Shown: in pieces, positions 33,207-41,576 of the stretch
Numbering within the stretch: the stretch's first letter is position 1
How the letters are laid out: each line of letters begins with the position of its first letter
Source of the DNA: Gammaproteobacteria bacterium
GTDB taxonomy: Bacteria > Pseudomonadota > Gammaproteobacteria > Chromatiales > Chromatiaceae
DNA length: 64,000 nt
Assembly: GCA_030148485.1 (NCBI GenBank)
Contig: JASBTJ010000053.1
Location: 1-64,000, forward strand
Reading direction: 5' to 3'
The notes under the pieces: generated by a model
What the model was told of the DNA's origin: nothing
The model's input: only the letters and a program-made list of their open reading frames with translations
Databases searched by the model: none
Translations under genes and position numbers: made by a program

Positions 33207-33779
33207 CTACCAGTCGTCGTCGTCCCACACGTCTATGCTGGTGGGCTCGTCACGCGCTGGCGCTGGCGACCGGTTGGCGGCTTGTGCCCGCCACGCCACG
33301 ATCGACGGATTGACGGTGTCCGGCCCGGGTAGCGCGGCGGGGGCCTTCTGCTGAGCCAACGCCTGCGCGGCCTGGGCGGCTTGCGCAAAGGCCTTGGTGT
33401 CCCGGCTGTATTTGAATTCACGGGCCGCAAAATAGAAGCCGATGATGGCGCCGAGCGTGGCCCACATGGGTGCCGGCACGGTTGCCAGGCCGGCGTTGAT
33501 CCGGGCAAATTCAGCGGGCGACCACCAGGCGGTGACAAAGTAGGCGACCACCAGTATCACCATCATGGGGCGGGGCGCACGGTTCATGCCGTCCCAAAAG
33601 CTGTCCCACTTGGTGCGGTTGGCGCGAGGCAGAAACTCAGCAGCGTAGTTGGCGGCGATTTGGGTGCGGGCGTCAGACTGGTAACGGTCCTGTTCGCGCT
33701 TGTCGCCAAACACGGTGCGCCACCCTTTGATCGCCAGATCGCCCAGGGCGCCAATCAGGGGTATGGATATCGCCATCAC
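33207..33779 (-). CDS. Holin (3-TM, GTA-type)
   Basis: 190 residues. The N-terminal part starts ISIPLIGALGDLAIKGWRTVFGD. Two clear helices follow (PMMVILVVAYFVTAWW, and APMWATLGAIIGFYFAAREF), then a charged alanine-rich tail. This matches the 3TM holins near gene-transfer-agent and phage lysis modules. ATGA overlap with the endolysin. It should permeabilise the inner membrane to release the muramidase. Confidence 0.72.
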   Translation of the reverse strand: MMAISIPLIGALGDLAIKGWRTVFGDKREQDRYQSDARTQIAANYAAEFLPRANRTKWDSFWDGMNRAPRPMMVILVVAYFVTAWWSPAEFARINAGLATVPAPMWATLGAIIGFYFAAREFKYSRDTKAFAQAAQAAQALAQQKAPAALPGPDTVNPSIVAWRAQAANRSPAPARDEPTSIDVWDDDDW

Positions 33780-34330
33780 GCCACCTCGCTGTTCGTAATG
33801 CGGCGGCGGAACTCGTCGGCCCGCCGGGTCCAGCCTTTCAAAAACACGCCTTGTGACGGATTACGCGACACAATGCGCCGGTAGAATGCCAGCCGTTCGT
33901 CCACCAGGGCGTTGTGCAGGTAGTCGCCCATGGCGTCCAGCGCCCTGGCCGCGGCGCCGGCGGTGGCCGGGCCTACCCGCCCGTCAGTTTCCAGCGGTCC
34001 GAAGCCGGCCTGGTTGATGACCTGCTGCAACAGCTTTACCGCCCGACCCGGGCCATGGTTGACGGCCATGTCGAACAGTTGCGGCTGTAGCGCTGGCGGC
34101 AGGCGATGCAGCCTGGGGCCGGTGAAGTAGCGGGCCTTGTAAATGCGCACCGCTTCGTCCTGTGCCAGCTGACGAACGTCCTGGGCGCTCACCGGCTGGC
34201 CGCGCCAGGTGGCCAGGGACCGCTGGGTGATCCCAAAGTTGGTTGGGCCGCCCCGGTCGTTGGGGTGGTTCACGTAACCGCCCTCGCGCCGCAGTACGTC
34301 GGCGATCATCTGGTCAATGGTCAGGGTCAT
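33776..34330 (-). CDS. Endolysin, glycoside hydrolase 108 (muramidase)
   Basis: 184 residues. Catalytic motif LRREGGYVNHPNDRGGPTNFG with the glutamate in EGGY, the ZliS/GH108 signature, followed by a C-terminal peptidoglycan-binding 3 region (RVGPATAGAA, FLKGWTRRADEF). No signal peptide, consistent with holin-dependent export. It should cleave glycan strands at lysis. Confidence 0.88.
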   Translation of the reverse strand: MTLTIDQMIADVLRREGGYVNHPNDRGGPTNFGITQRSLATWRGQPVSAQDVRQLAQDEAVRIYKARYFTGPRLHRLPPALQPQLFDMAVNHGPGRAVKLLQQVINQAGFGPLETDGRVGPATAGAAARALDAMGDYLHNALVDERLAFYRRIVSRNPSQGVFLKGWTRRADEFRRRITNSEVA

Positions 34331-34706
34331 GGCTGTCGCCTTCTGTTATGTGCCCCGTGAAGTGCCACAGCGACCGCAACGCGGCCCACTGGCCTTGCGC
34401 CCAATAACGGGCGTGCTCTTCGGCACTGGGGGTCAGGTGGTGCATGGGGTTTTGATGGCCGGCACGCAGCACGCCAACATGAAAGCCCGCCCGCCACAGC
34501 ACGCGCAGCGGCCGAAAAAGCCCATAAAACGGATACGGCTTGTGGCGTGTCGGGCGGACCACCAGCGCCACCGCCCGGCCGGCACGGTACTCGTCCAGCG
34601 CCCAGCTGAGGCAGTTACGCCCTCGCAGCACCAGTGTTGCCACCGTCAGGCACAGCAGCAGCGCTACCGACAACACTGCGCCCAGAACTGCCAGCACCGT
34701 GATCAT
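34314..34706 (-). CDS. Hypothetical membrane-anchored protein in lysis region
   Basis: 130 residues. One N-terminal helix (VLAVLGAVLSVALLLCLTVATLVL) then a soluble, basic domain with ALVVRPTRHKPYPFYGLF and a histidine-rich end. Spanin or antiholin is possible by position between tail tip and endolysin, but neither is shown by motif. Confidence 0.5.
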   Translation of the reverse strand: MITVLAVLGAVLSVALLLCLTVATLVLRGRNCLSWALDEYRAGRAVALVVRPTRHKPYPFYGLFRPLRVLWRAGFHVGVLRAGHQNPMHHLTPSAEEHARYWAQGQWAALRSLWHFTGHITEGDSHDPDH

Positions 34707-37700
34707 CTACAGCCGCCCATTGTCATACAGCTGACGGATCTGCGCGGGCGTGAGGGCGGCGGGGTACAGCTGAACCTCGTCACCGGCGCCGGCGAGCAGG
34801 GTGGTTTGCGCGGCCCTGGAGTTGTTGGCGATGCGCAGGGCGGCGGCGGTGGTGGGCAGGGTGGTGACGGTGCTGGCGGCGGTGGCCGGGTCGGTGACGT
34901 CAGCGCCGTTGACGTAGACCGACGGGTTGTTCAGGCCGTCGAATACCGCTGCAACGAACAGCCAGTCCGGGCCGACCACGTAGGTGCCTAAGCTGCGCGC
35001 GGTGGCGGCCCCTTCAGCGGCGTAGAACGACAGGTGTGCCTCGGCGGCTGGGGAGGTAGCGTAGTCGGTGAAAAACAGCGTGAACGCGCGGTCGCCGGTG
35101 GTGACGGCGTCCTTGGCGATGATGACGTTGTCACCGGCCACGTCGTCCAGGCGCACCCAGGCGCAGATGGTCATTTGACCCAGGCCGTTGAACAGTGGGT
35201 TGTCGGCCACTTCGACATAACTGCCGACGCCGTCGAAAACCACGGCGGTGTCCGGGTCGCCGGCAATGGCGCCGGCGGCGGCCAGCGTGGGGGAACCGAC
35301 ATAAGTGCCGTTCAGCGCGTTGGGGCTGGAGTCGGCGGCGACGGTGCCGGTGGATTCGCCCAGGCGTAGGTACAGGGTTGGCGACAGCGAGGCCACCAGG
35401 GTGGCGTAATCCACCGTGCCGGCGTGAGCGGCGTGGTTGAATACGGCCGCCACTGGGACGGCGGTCGGGTAGATGGCCAGCTCCTGGATGCGACCGTCCA
35501 GCGGCTCCCAATAGCTATCGATCGACTGACCCGCCCGCAGCGGATTGGCCGCGATTGACCAGTTGGCCGTCGGGAATCCGCTGGCCACGACAACCCCGTC
35601 GACCAGCAGCCTGATCTCGTCCAGCGTGGTGAATCCGTCCCATTCCAGCGCGATGTGGACGGGGACGCCGACGGTGAGCTGCGACGCCACGTTGACATTG
35701 AACACGTAGTCGACGCCATCCTTTACAGACACATGGATTCCACCGCCGACGATGGCGACCACAGCGACGCCGTTGGTGCTGGCGACCGCGTCATGACACC
35801 CCACCAACAACGCGCCATTGCCGGTCGGGATGGCCGCCGGCACCAACAGCACCTCCACCGTCTGCATGGCCTGCAGATCGGCGTGGGCCGGCACCTCGAC
35901 GTAACCGCTGTTGACGGCGACAGAGGCCCCGGTAGCGTCGGCCAACAGGGACGGCTGGGCCTGGGTGTAAGTGCCGCCGTAGGTACCGTCCAGGCTGCTG
36001 ATCAGGTCGAACGCGGTGGTGGCGGTGTCGTCCAGACGCCATAGGTGGGATGCACCGTCGGTTTCAACCGCCGCCACGTAGGCCGACGACACCGGCGTGG
36101 CTTGGGTGATCTGGCCGGCGTAGCCGGCACCCGCGGCGGCGCTGATCTGCGCCACGTCCGCGTGGATTTTGCTGGGATAGGTTCCGTAGTCGGCGACGAT
36201 CGCTGACTGCGGATAAGCCCAGGGCGGCGGGCCGCTGTGGGTGTAGGTGTTCAAGGCGGTGCCAATATCGTCCCGCACCGTGATCAGGTACGACTCGTTG
36301 TCCTCACGCAGCGGACCACCGACACCGTCGGTTAGGCCGTTGATGCCGCAGTAGGTGCCGCCGCCACGGGTGCGGCGGGTCCAGGTCAGTGACCCGTCCT
36401 TGCCGGTGAACGTCATGCCCAGGCCAATCGGGCTGTAGGGGCGCAGTGGTGCGTCGCCCACGGTCCAGGCGGTGGCGCGGGCGTCGGACAGGGCCTGGTT
36501 GCTGGCCGGCGCGCGGTAGTGGCGCTGGGCGGCGATATCGCCCACGGTCAGCACGTGGCGGACGATGCTGGTGCCGGACAGCACCACCACCCAGTCGCCC
36601 GCGGCATGCAGGTCCATTGCCCAGTCCGTGCCGCGTCGGCCGCGCAGCAGGTGCGACAGGTCCCAGGTGGTGGCGTCGATCTGGGTGGCGGTACCAAATT
36701 GCACCAGCTCCCACCGTCCCGGGCGGCCCCAGGCGATGGCATTGGCGCCGGCGATCACGTCCGCGTCCGTGGTGCTGGCGAAGGTGCCCGCGGTGCGCAT
36801 CGTTAGCCGCAGGGTGTTGGTGTCGTCCCACGCCTCAAAATCGGCGGACACCGGTACCGTGGCGCAGGTGCACAGTACTGGCTCGGTTTTGCTGCTGGCG
36901 AACAGGTTGTAGGTCTGGCCGTCCGCGCTGGCGGCGAATGCGGCACCGGCGAATCCGGCGCCGTAGGTGAACGCGGTCAGATACGGCCCGGGGTGGTCTG
37001 CGTCGGCATCGCGCAGCAGCGGGGTGTCCAGAATGATCAGCTCCGGCGCACTACTGGACAGGATGGTGGCGGCGCTCAATCCCGCACCGCCGGCCACCGC
37101 GTCGGCGGTCAGGTGCGCGACCAGGTCGCTGACCGCTTCGCACATCAGCACGCCGTTGGCGCCGCGGTCCACCCGGGTCAGCCGTGCGCGCACCGTGTCG
37201 CCCGCCGGCGTCGGCACCACCACCGGGTCGGTCGGTTCCAGCTGTGCCTGGCCGCGCGGCAGGCTGAAGCGCAGCCGGGTCTGCTCGATCGCCAGGTGGT
37301 GCAGCTGCTGGCACAGGGCTGCGGCCTCGGCGTCGGTGAGGGTGAGGGGAGCGTCCAAGGTCACCGTTTTACCACTGCCGGCTGCACCAAAGGCGCTGCT
37401 GGCCATGGCCGGCTGCAGCTCGCGGTCGGTGCTGATATAGCGCAGCTGGTAGCGGTTGGGCAGTGCGACAGATTCGGGTTCTATCACCTCCACCGGCGGG
37501 CCGGCGGTTTCGGTGGCGGATCTGGCACCCATGCCGGCGGTGGTCAGCGTGGCGGCAACCGCGCCGCCCAGCGGCACGACTTTCAGTTGCCAGTCGCTGA
37601 CGACGCCTTCCGCCAAGATGGCACGCAGCAGCGGTTCCAGCACCGCCCTGGCGGTGCTTTGGCGGGTTTGCACATAGCCGGCGACGGTGGGGATCGGTGT

Positions 37701-39425
37701 CAGCGCGGTCAGGTCCAGGTCGGTGGCGGTGTTGAACTGCGGCGCTTTGGCGCAGATGTCGGTGACTATTGTGTCGACCGGGTGCAGGACCGGTTCGACG
37801 GTGTGGAGCTTGACTTTGTAGGTGACGGTGGTGCCGAGCGTGGGATCATTCTGGTGGCCGTTCCAGCAGGTGTCGGTTTCTGGGTGGTACACGCACCAGG
37901 AACCTGCGGTTCCGCCGCTGAATGTTTCGATGGTTTTGCGCGCACAGTCGAATTTTCTGATCATCCCGTAGTAGTTGAAGAACAACGCGTCGACCGTTTC
38001 GTTGTAGTGGAGCAGCGGGGTACCCGACGCCCCGCCCCACGACCCGCTGCCGCCATTCAGGTCGTTTTGGATGTCCAACAGGTCAACGACGTTTCCTGCA
38101 GCGTCGGTGGACAGTAATGCTGGTGACGACGATGCCGTAACGTCCACCGGCCACCAGATCAGCCCAGCGGCGTCGGTGACAGGCCCGGGCGCCGAGGCGT
38201 TGTAGCCTGACAGTTCGGCCGGTACCGTCGGCGTGGACCACGCCCAGCTGTTGACGCCGTTCGGGTACAGTTTGGCGAACGCCATGGCGCTGTCCACGTC
38301 GCGGGTCAAATAAACCAGGAAATAATCGTCTATGCCGATGGCGGATTGGCTGGCCGAAAATCCGGTAGGCGTAGGTGGAACCGCTTCCACCAGGGTCAGT
38401 GCTTGCTTGTCCACAAAGTGGTAGCCGACATTGTCGTAATACAACACCACAACATTGTTTTCGGCTACCACATAGAATGCGTATCGGTTTGTTGTCGCCC
38501 AGCCCGCGACGTATGACCAGTTGCTGAGGTCGTAAATCGACGCCGATTCATTGGTTTTTAAAACCAGCAGGTACTTCTGTTCGCCCGCCAGGCCGCCCGG
38601 CAGTACCTCAGAAAACGGCCGCATCTTGGCACCGTTGTTGGCAATGCGGTTTTTGACCACCCCGGAATATGGGTCGACCTCAACGATGTCGCTGGTAGTG
38701 ATATCCACATAACTCATCAAAATGCTGTTGCCGTAGGCAGACCACCACTGGTCCTCCAAATTATTGGACGACGGCCCCAGCTCCACTGTCTGCGCCACCA
38801 CGGCGTTGGTGCCGTTGGTGCAGATCTCCACCTCAATCGCCGGGGGCCGGCTGCCGAATTCGTCGGTGACGTTCCAGGCGTCCACCAGCAGCAGTCCCTG
38901 CCCTTTGTAGGCCGGCGCGTTGCCGGCGCCGACGATGGCTTCGTACACCGGGTCCGGTTGGGTCTGGCTGCCGTCGTACCAGGTGAAGCGGTAGCCGGCT
39001 GACACGGCGTCGGCGTTGGCGCTGGCGTCGAAAATCAATTTCTTGTTGGCCCAAACGCGGCGCAGCTTGGTGCCGGGCGGCACCTGGCCGACCGAACACA
39101 GCTGGGTCAGATAGTAGGTGTAGGTAGTGTTGGTGCCGCTGGGGCCGCCCTTGGCGCTGACCTCGGTCGCGGTGGCCACCTCGTCCAGCGGCGCGCTGAA
39201 AATGGCGCGGGCCGGCAGGCGCACATTGCCCCAGGCGCGGGCGATGTCGCTGCCCTCCACCGAGCCGGTGACCGACAGGTCGGCCAGCCGGGGGCCTTCG
39301 GTGTCCGGGATGTCGGGCTGGGACAGGTACGCGCCGGCGGCGCTGCCGATCATATAGCCCAGCTGGGGCATGCCGACAAAGCTGCCCAGTACCCCGCCGA
39401 CAACACCCAGTGCCAGCTGTGCCAT
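34707..39425 (-). CDS. Tail tip / host-specificity protein with two LamG domains
   Basis: 1572 residues, the largest gene. The N-terminal 150 residues are hydrophobic-glycine rich (GVVGGVLGSFVGMPQLGYMIG) as in GTA gp15/lambda J-type hub proteins. The middle (about 550-1050) carries the tail-hub region of that family. Residues about 1170-1560 contain two concanavalin/LamG-like jellyroll repeats, ATGASVAVNSGYVEVPAHAD and TAVVFDGVGSYVEVADNPLF. These are likely receptor- or glycan-binding. Follows DUF2460, DUF2163 and NlpC/P60 in the order seen in gene transfer agents and many siphophages. Confidence 0.82.
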   Translation of the reverse strand: MAQLALGVVGGVLGSFVGMPQLGYMIGSAAGAYLSQPDIPDTEGPRLADLSVTGSVEGSDIARAWGNVRLPARAIFSAPLDEVATATEVSAKGGPSGTNTTYTYYLTQLCSVGQVPPGTKLRRVWANKKLIFDASANADAVSAGYRFTWYDGSQTQPDPVYEAIVGAGNAPAYKGQGLLLVDAWNVTDEFGSRPPAIEVEICTNGTNAVVAQTVELGPSSNNLEDQWWSAYGNSILMSYVDITTSDIVEVDPYSGVVKNRIANNGAKMRPFSEVLPGGLAGEQKYLLVLKTNESASIYDLSNWSYVAGWATTNRYAFYVVAENNVVVLYYDNVGYHFVDKQALTLVEAVPPTPTGFSASQSAIGIDDYFLVYLTRDVDSAMAFAKLYPNGVNSWAWSTPTVPAELSGYNASAPGPVTDAAGLIWWPVDVTASSSPALLSTDAAGNVVDLLDIQNDLNGGSGSWGGASGTPLLHYNETVDALFFNYYGMIRKFDCARKTIETFSGGTAGSWCVYHPETDTCWNGHQNDPTLGTTVTYKVKLHTVEPVLHPVDTIVTDICAKAPQFNTATDLDLTALTPIPTVAGYVQTRQSTARAVLEPLLRAILAEGVVSDWQLKVVPLGGAVAATLTTAGMGARSATETAGPPVEVIEPESVALPNRYQLRYISTDRELQPAMASSAFGAAGSGKTVTLDAPLTLTDAEAAALCQQLHHLAIEQTRLRFSLPRGQAQLEPTDPVVVPTPAGDTVRARLTRVDRGANGVLMCEAVSDLVAHLTADAVAGGAGLSAATILSSSAPELIILDTPLLRDADADHPGPYLTAFTYGAGFAGAAFAASADGQTYNLFASSKTEPVLCTCATVPVSADFEAWDDTNTLRLTMRTAGTFASTTDADVIAGANAIAWGRPGRWELVQFGTATQIDATTWDLSHLLRGRRGTDWAMDLHAAGDWVVVLSGTSIVRHVLTVGDIAAQRHYRAPASNQALSDARATAWTVGDAPLRPYSPIGLGMTFTGKDGSLTWTRRTRGGGTYCGINGLTDGVGGPLREDNESYLITVRDDIGTALNTYTHSGPPPWAYPQSAIVADYGTYPSKIHADVAQISAAAGAGYAGQITQATPVSSAYVAAVETDGASHLWRLDDTATTAFDLISSLDGTYGGTYTQAQPSLLADATGASVAVNSGYVEVPAHADLQAMQTVEVLLVPAAIPTGNGALLVGCHDAVASTNGVAVVAIVGGGIHVSVKDGVDYVFNVNVASQLTVGVPVHIALEWDGFTTLDEIRLLVDGVVVASGFPTANWSIAANPLRAGQSIDSYWEPLDGRIQELAIYPTAVPVAAVFNHAAHAGTVDYATLVASLSPTLYLRLGESTGTVAADSSPNALNGTYVGSPTLAAAGAIAGDPDTAVVFDGVGSYVEVADNPLFNGLGQMTICAWVRLDDVAGDNVIIAKDAVTTGDRAFTLFFTDYATSPAAEAHLSFYAAEGAATARSLGTYVVGPDWLFVAAVFDGLNNPSVYVNGADVTDPATAASTVTTLPTTAAALRIANNSRAAQTTLLAGAGDEVQLYPAALTPAQIRQLYDNGRL

Positions 39426-39874
39426 CAGGCCGCCTCCACCAGGTCAGGGAACCGGTACGCGCGACGCAGGGCGGCCAGGTGCGATCCGGTCAGGTGGGTT
39501 TCCACCACGCCGCCGCGTTGGCGGCGACCGGTGTCGTAACCGTAGGCGTGGATGACGGTGTTGCGGCCCGTCAGTATGCCCAGGTGCTGGGGGTTTGCTG
39601 CCCAGGCAAACCACAGCACGTCCGCCGCGCGGCGCTCGGGCAGTGGCACGTGCACCAGGTGACGGTCCAGCCGGTCACCCATGTCGCGGCCAATGGGTTG
39701 GCGCGGGTAATCCAGCCTGTCCACGTAGTCCGGCGCCAGGCCCAGTGCGCGCGCCACGCCAACCACCAGCCCGGCGCAGTCCACGCCCACGCCCTTGAGC
39801 CTGCCCTGGTGCACGAACGGAGTGCCCAACCAGCTGCGCGCCTCGGCGACGATCTGCTCGGTGGTCACGCTCAT
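39425..39874 (-). CDS. Tail-tip NlpC/P60 peptidase
   Basis: 149 residues. Catalytic cysteine in GVGVDCAGLVVGVAR, histidine in NPQHLGILTGRNTVIHAYG. NlpC/P60 endopeptidase attached to the tail tip, presumably cutting peptide crosslinks during DNA entry. ATGA overlap upstream and 1-base overlap downstream. Confidence 0.88.
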   Translation of the reverse strand: MSVTTEQIVAEARSWLGTPFVHQGRLKGVGVDCAGLVVGVARALGLAPDYVDRLDYPRQPIGRDMGDRLDRHLVHVPLPERRAADVLWFAWAANPQHLGILTGRNTVIHAYGYDTGRRQRGGVVETHLTGSHLAALRRAYRFPDLVEAA

Positions 39875-40932
39875 TGCGGCCCCCGGGTCAATTCGTCGGA
39901 GGTGGGCAGGTCAGGCTCGGCCATGAAGTTGGCCGCGTTGGCGAACTTGACCCGACAGTCGCCGGTGTAGGGGGTGCCGCGCACATCCCCGGGCATTTTC
40001 AAATAGTGGTTGCAGCCGGTGACCGCGGTGAAAGTGTCGCCGGGGGCAATAGGAAACGGGGTTGGGAAGTGCAGCACCAGCGTGCCGTCCGCCCCGCTGC
40101 TTTTTATGTCCAACCGCAGACCGGTGTTGGCGCCGCTGGTCCAGGTGATCACGCCGCCGCGGAACCACCCCGCCGGTTCGGTGCGACTGGTGTCTACCAG
40201 GCTTTGGTTGTCCGCCGCCGGGGTGGTCACCGCCCCCTCCTTGGTAAACGCCTCGGCCGCCACGTAGGCGACCCCACCCGTCTCTGTGGTGGTGTTGCCG
40301 ATCACCGTGTCCCAGGTGGGTTCGGTGGCGTCTGTGGTGCCCCCCACCGTAACAACGTAACGGCGGGCGTCGTACGCGCTGGCTTTGAACACCTGGCCGA
40401 CCGTGACAATGGTGCTGGCCGGGCGCACCGGCGGGTCCAGCACGACCATGCAGTCGGCATCGCCCAGGGTGGCGCGACAGCGGGTGCCGTATTTATCGCC
40501 GATGGTCTGGTTTAACAGGGTGGTCAGGCTGTTGAACTGCGCCACAAACAGCACGCGCTGGTGCGTAACGTCGCCGATGTAGCCGTAGTCAAGCCGGTGC
40601 TTGCCCGCCGCGATATCGCGGCGATTGACCTCGAAAATCCACACCTTGGCGCCACGGTACCGGCCAGAACGCAGGTCTGCACTGGTAACGCTGGCGTCAT
40701 CGATGATACCGCGAAGATCCAGCCCGTCAGGCTCCAGGCCGGCGGCCTGCCGGTGCGCGGTTGCACTGAACCCGCCCGTCGCCTTGTAGGTTTGCGCGTC
40801 AATGACGAGTGGCACGTCGGCGTCTGTGAAAGTCAGCACCTGACCATCGGCACGTTCGATTTTTATGCACTTGTTCACCGTTGTGGCCGATAAGCCCAGG
40901 TGGTTCAACAGCGCGGACGGGGTCGACTTCAC
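39871..40932 (-). CDS. Tail tip protein, DUF2163/BR0599 family
   Basis: 353 residues. Segments CIKIERADGQVLTFTDADVPL, the duplicated strand region around RRDIAAGKHRLDYGYIGDV and the C-terminal YTGDCRVKFANAANFMAEPDLP fit the DUF2163 tail proteins (RcGTA gp13-like). Structural role in the baseplate hub. Flanked by four-base overlaps. Confidence 0.82.
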   Translation of the reverse strand: MKSTPSALLNHLGLSATTVNKCIKIERADGQVLTFTDADVPLVIDAQTYKATGGFSATAHRQAAGLEPDGLDLRGIIDDASVTSADLRSGRYRGAKVWIFEVNRRDIAAGKHRLDYGYIGDVTHQRVLFVAQFNSLTTLLNQTIGDKYGTRCRATLGDADCMVVLDPPVRPASTIVTVGQVFKASAYDARRYVVTVGGTTDATEPTWDTVIGNTTTETGGVAYVAAEAFTKEGAVTTPAADNQSLVDTSRTEPAGWFRGGVITWTSGANTGLRLDIKSSGADGTLVLHFPTPFPIAPGDTFTAVTGCNHYLKMPGDVRGTPYTGDCRVKFANAANFMAEPDLPTSDELTRGPQ

Positions 40933-41576
40933 TCGCGCACCTCCATCAGCGGCACACTGGTCTGGCCGGTCAGGTAATTGTTCAGCGTGTGATCAAGGCT
41001 ATCGGCGGCGAATATCACCGGCACGTAAAACAGCCCCCCCCAGGTCAGCGCATCTCCGACGCTGAGCGCGCCGAAGGTGGCCTGACCGGTGTTGTAGTCG
41101 ATGGTGTAGTCGACGCCTTCGGTCAGCGCGATTCCGTTAAGCCCCATCAGCGCGCCGTATGCCGGCCTGGTAATCTTGCGCTGGTAGGTCACATTGACGC
41201 CGTCAATGTCGGCCGCCAGATAAGTTTTTTTCAGCTGTGCGGTGACTTCACCGCCGACCGCACTGGCAATCAGCGTGGTGTCGCCAAACGCTGGGGTATT
41301 GCTGACGCTGCAGGTTTTGTGGTCCAGCGGATCCTTGTACAGCAGGTCGTACAGTTCGCCACGGCTGAGGTGAAAAATGGCGGACAGCGCTTCCAACTGT
41401 GGCCACCGGCGCACGCCATAGACCGCTTCGTAACTGTGCAGCGGATAGTCCCACGGGCTGTTTGCTGAGCGGTATCCATTGTCCACCGTGTGGGCGTCGG
41501 TGCGCCACATGGGGCCGCCGCGGCTGCCTTGGCTGATATCCTCCGGAAACAGGATTCGCAGATTCTGCGCTGGCAT
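40929..41576 (-). CDS. Tail tip protein, DUF2460 family
   Basis: 215 residues. FPEDISQGSRGGPMWRTDAH and GALMGLNGIALTEGVDYTIDYNTGQATFG, with WGGLFYVPVIFAADSLDH near the end, are DUF2460 hallmarks (distal tail, RcGTA gp12-like). Lies immediately downstream of the tape measure. Confidence 0.85.
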   Translation of the reverse strand: MPAQNLRILFPEDISQGSRGGPMWRTDAHTVDNGYRSANSPWDYPLHSYEAVYGVRRWPQLEALSAIFHLSRGELYDLLYKDPLDHKTCSVSNTPAFGDTTLIASAVGGEVTAQLKKTYLAADIDGVNVTYQRKITRPAYGALMGLNGIALTEGVDYTIDYNTGQATFGALSVGDALTWGGLFYVPVIFAADSLDHTLNNYLTGQTSVPLMEVRE

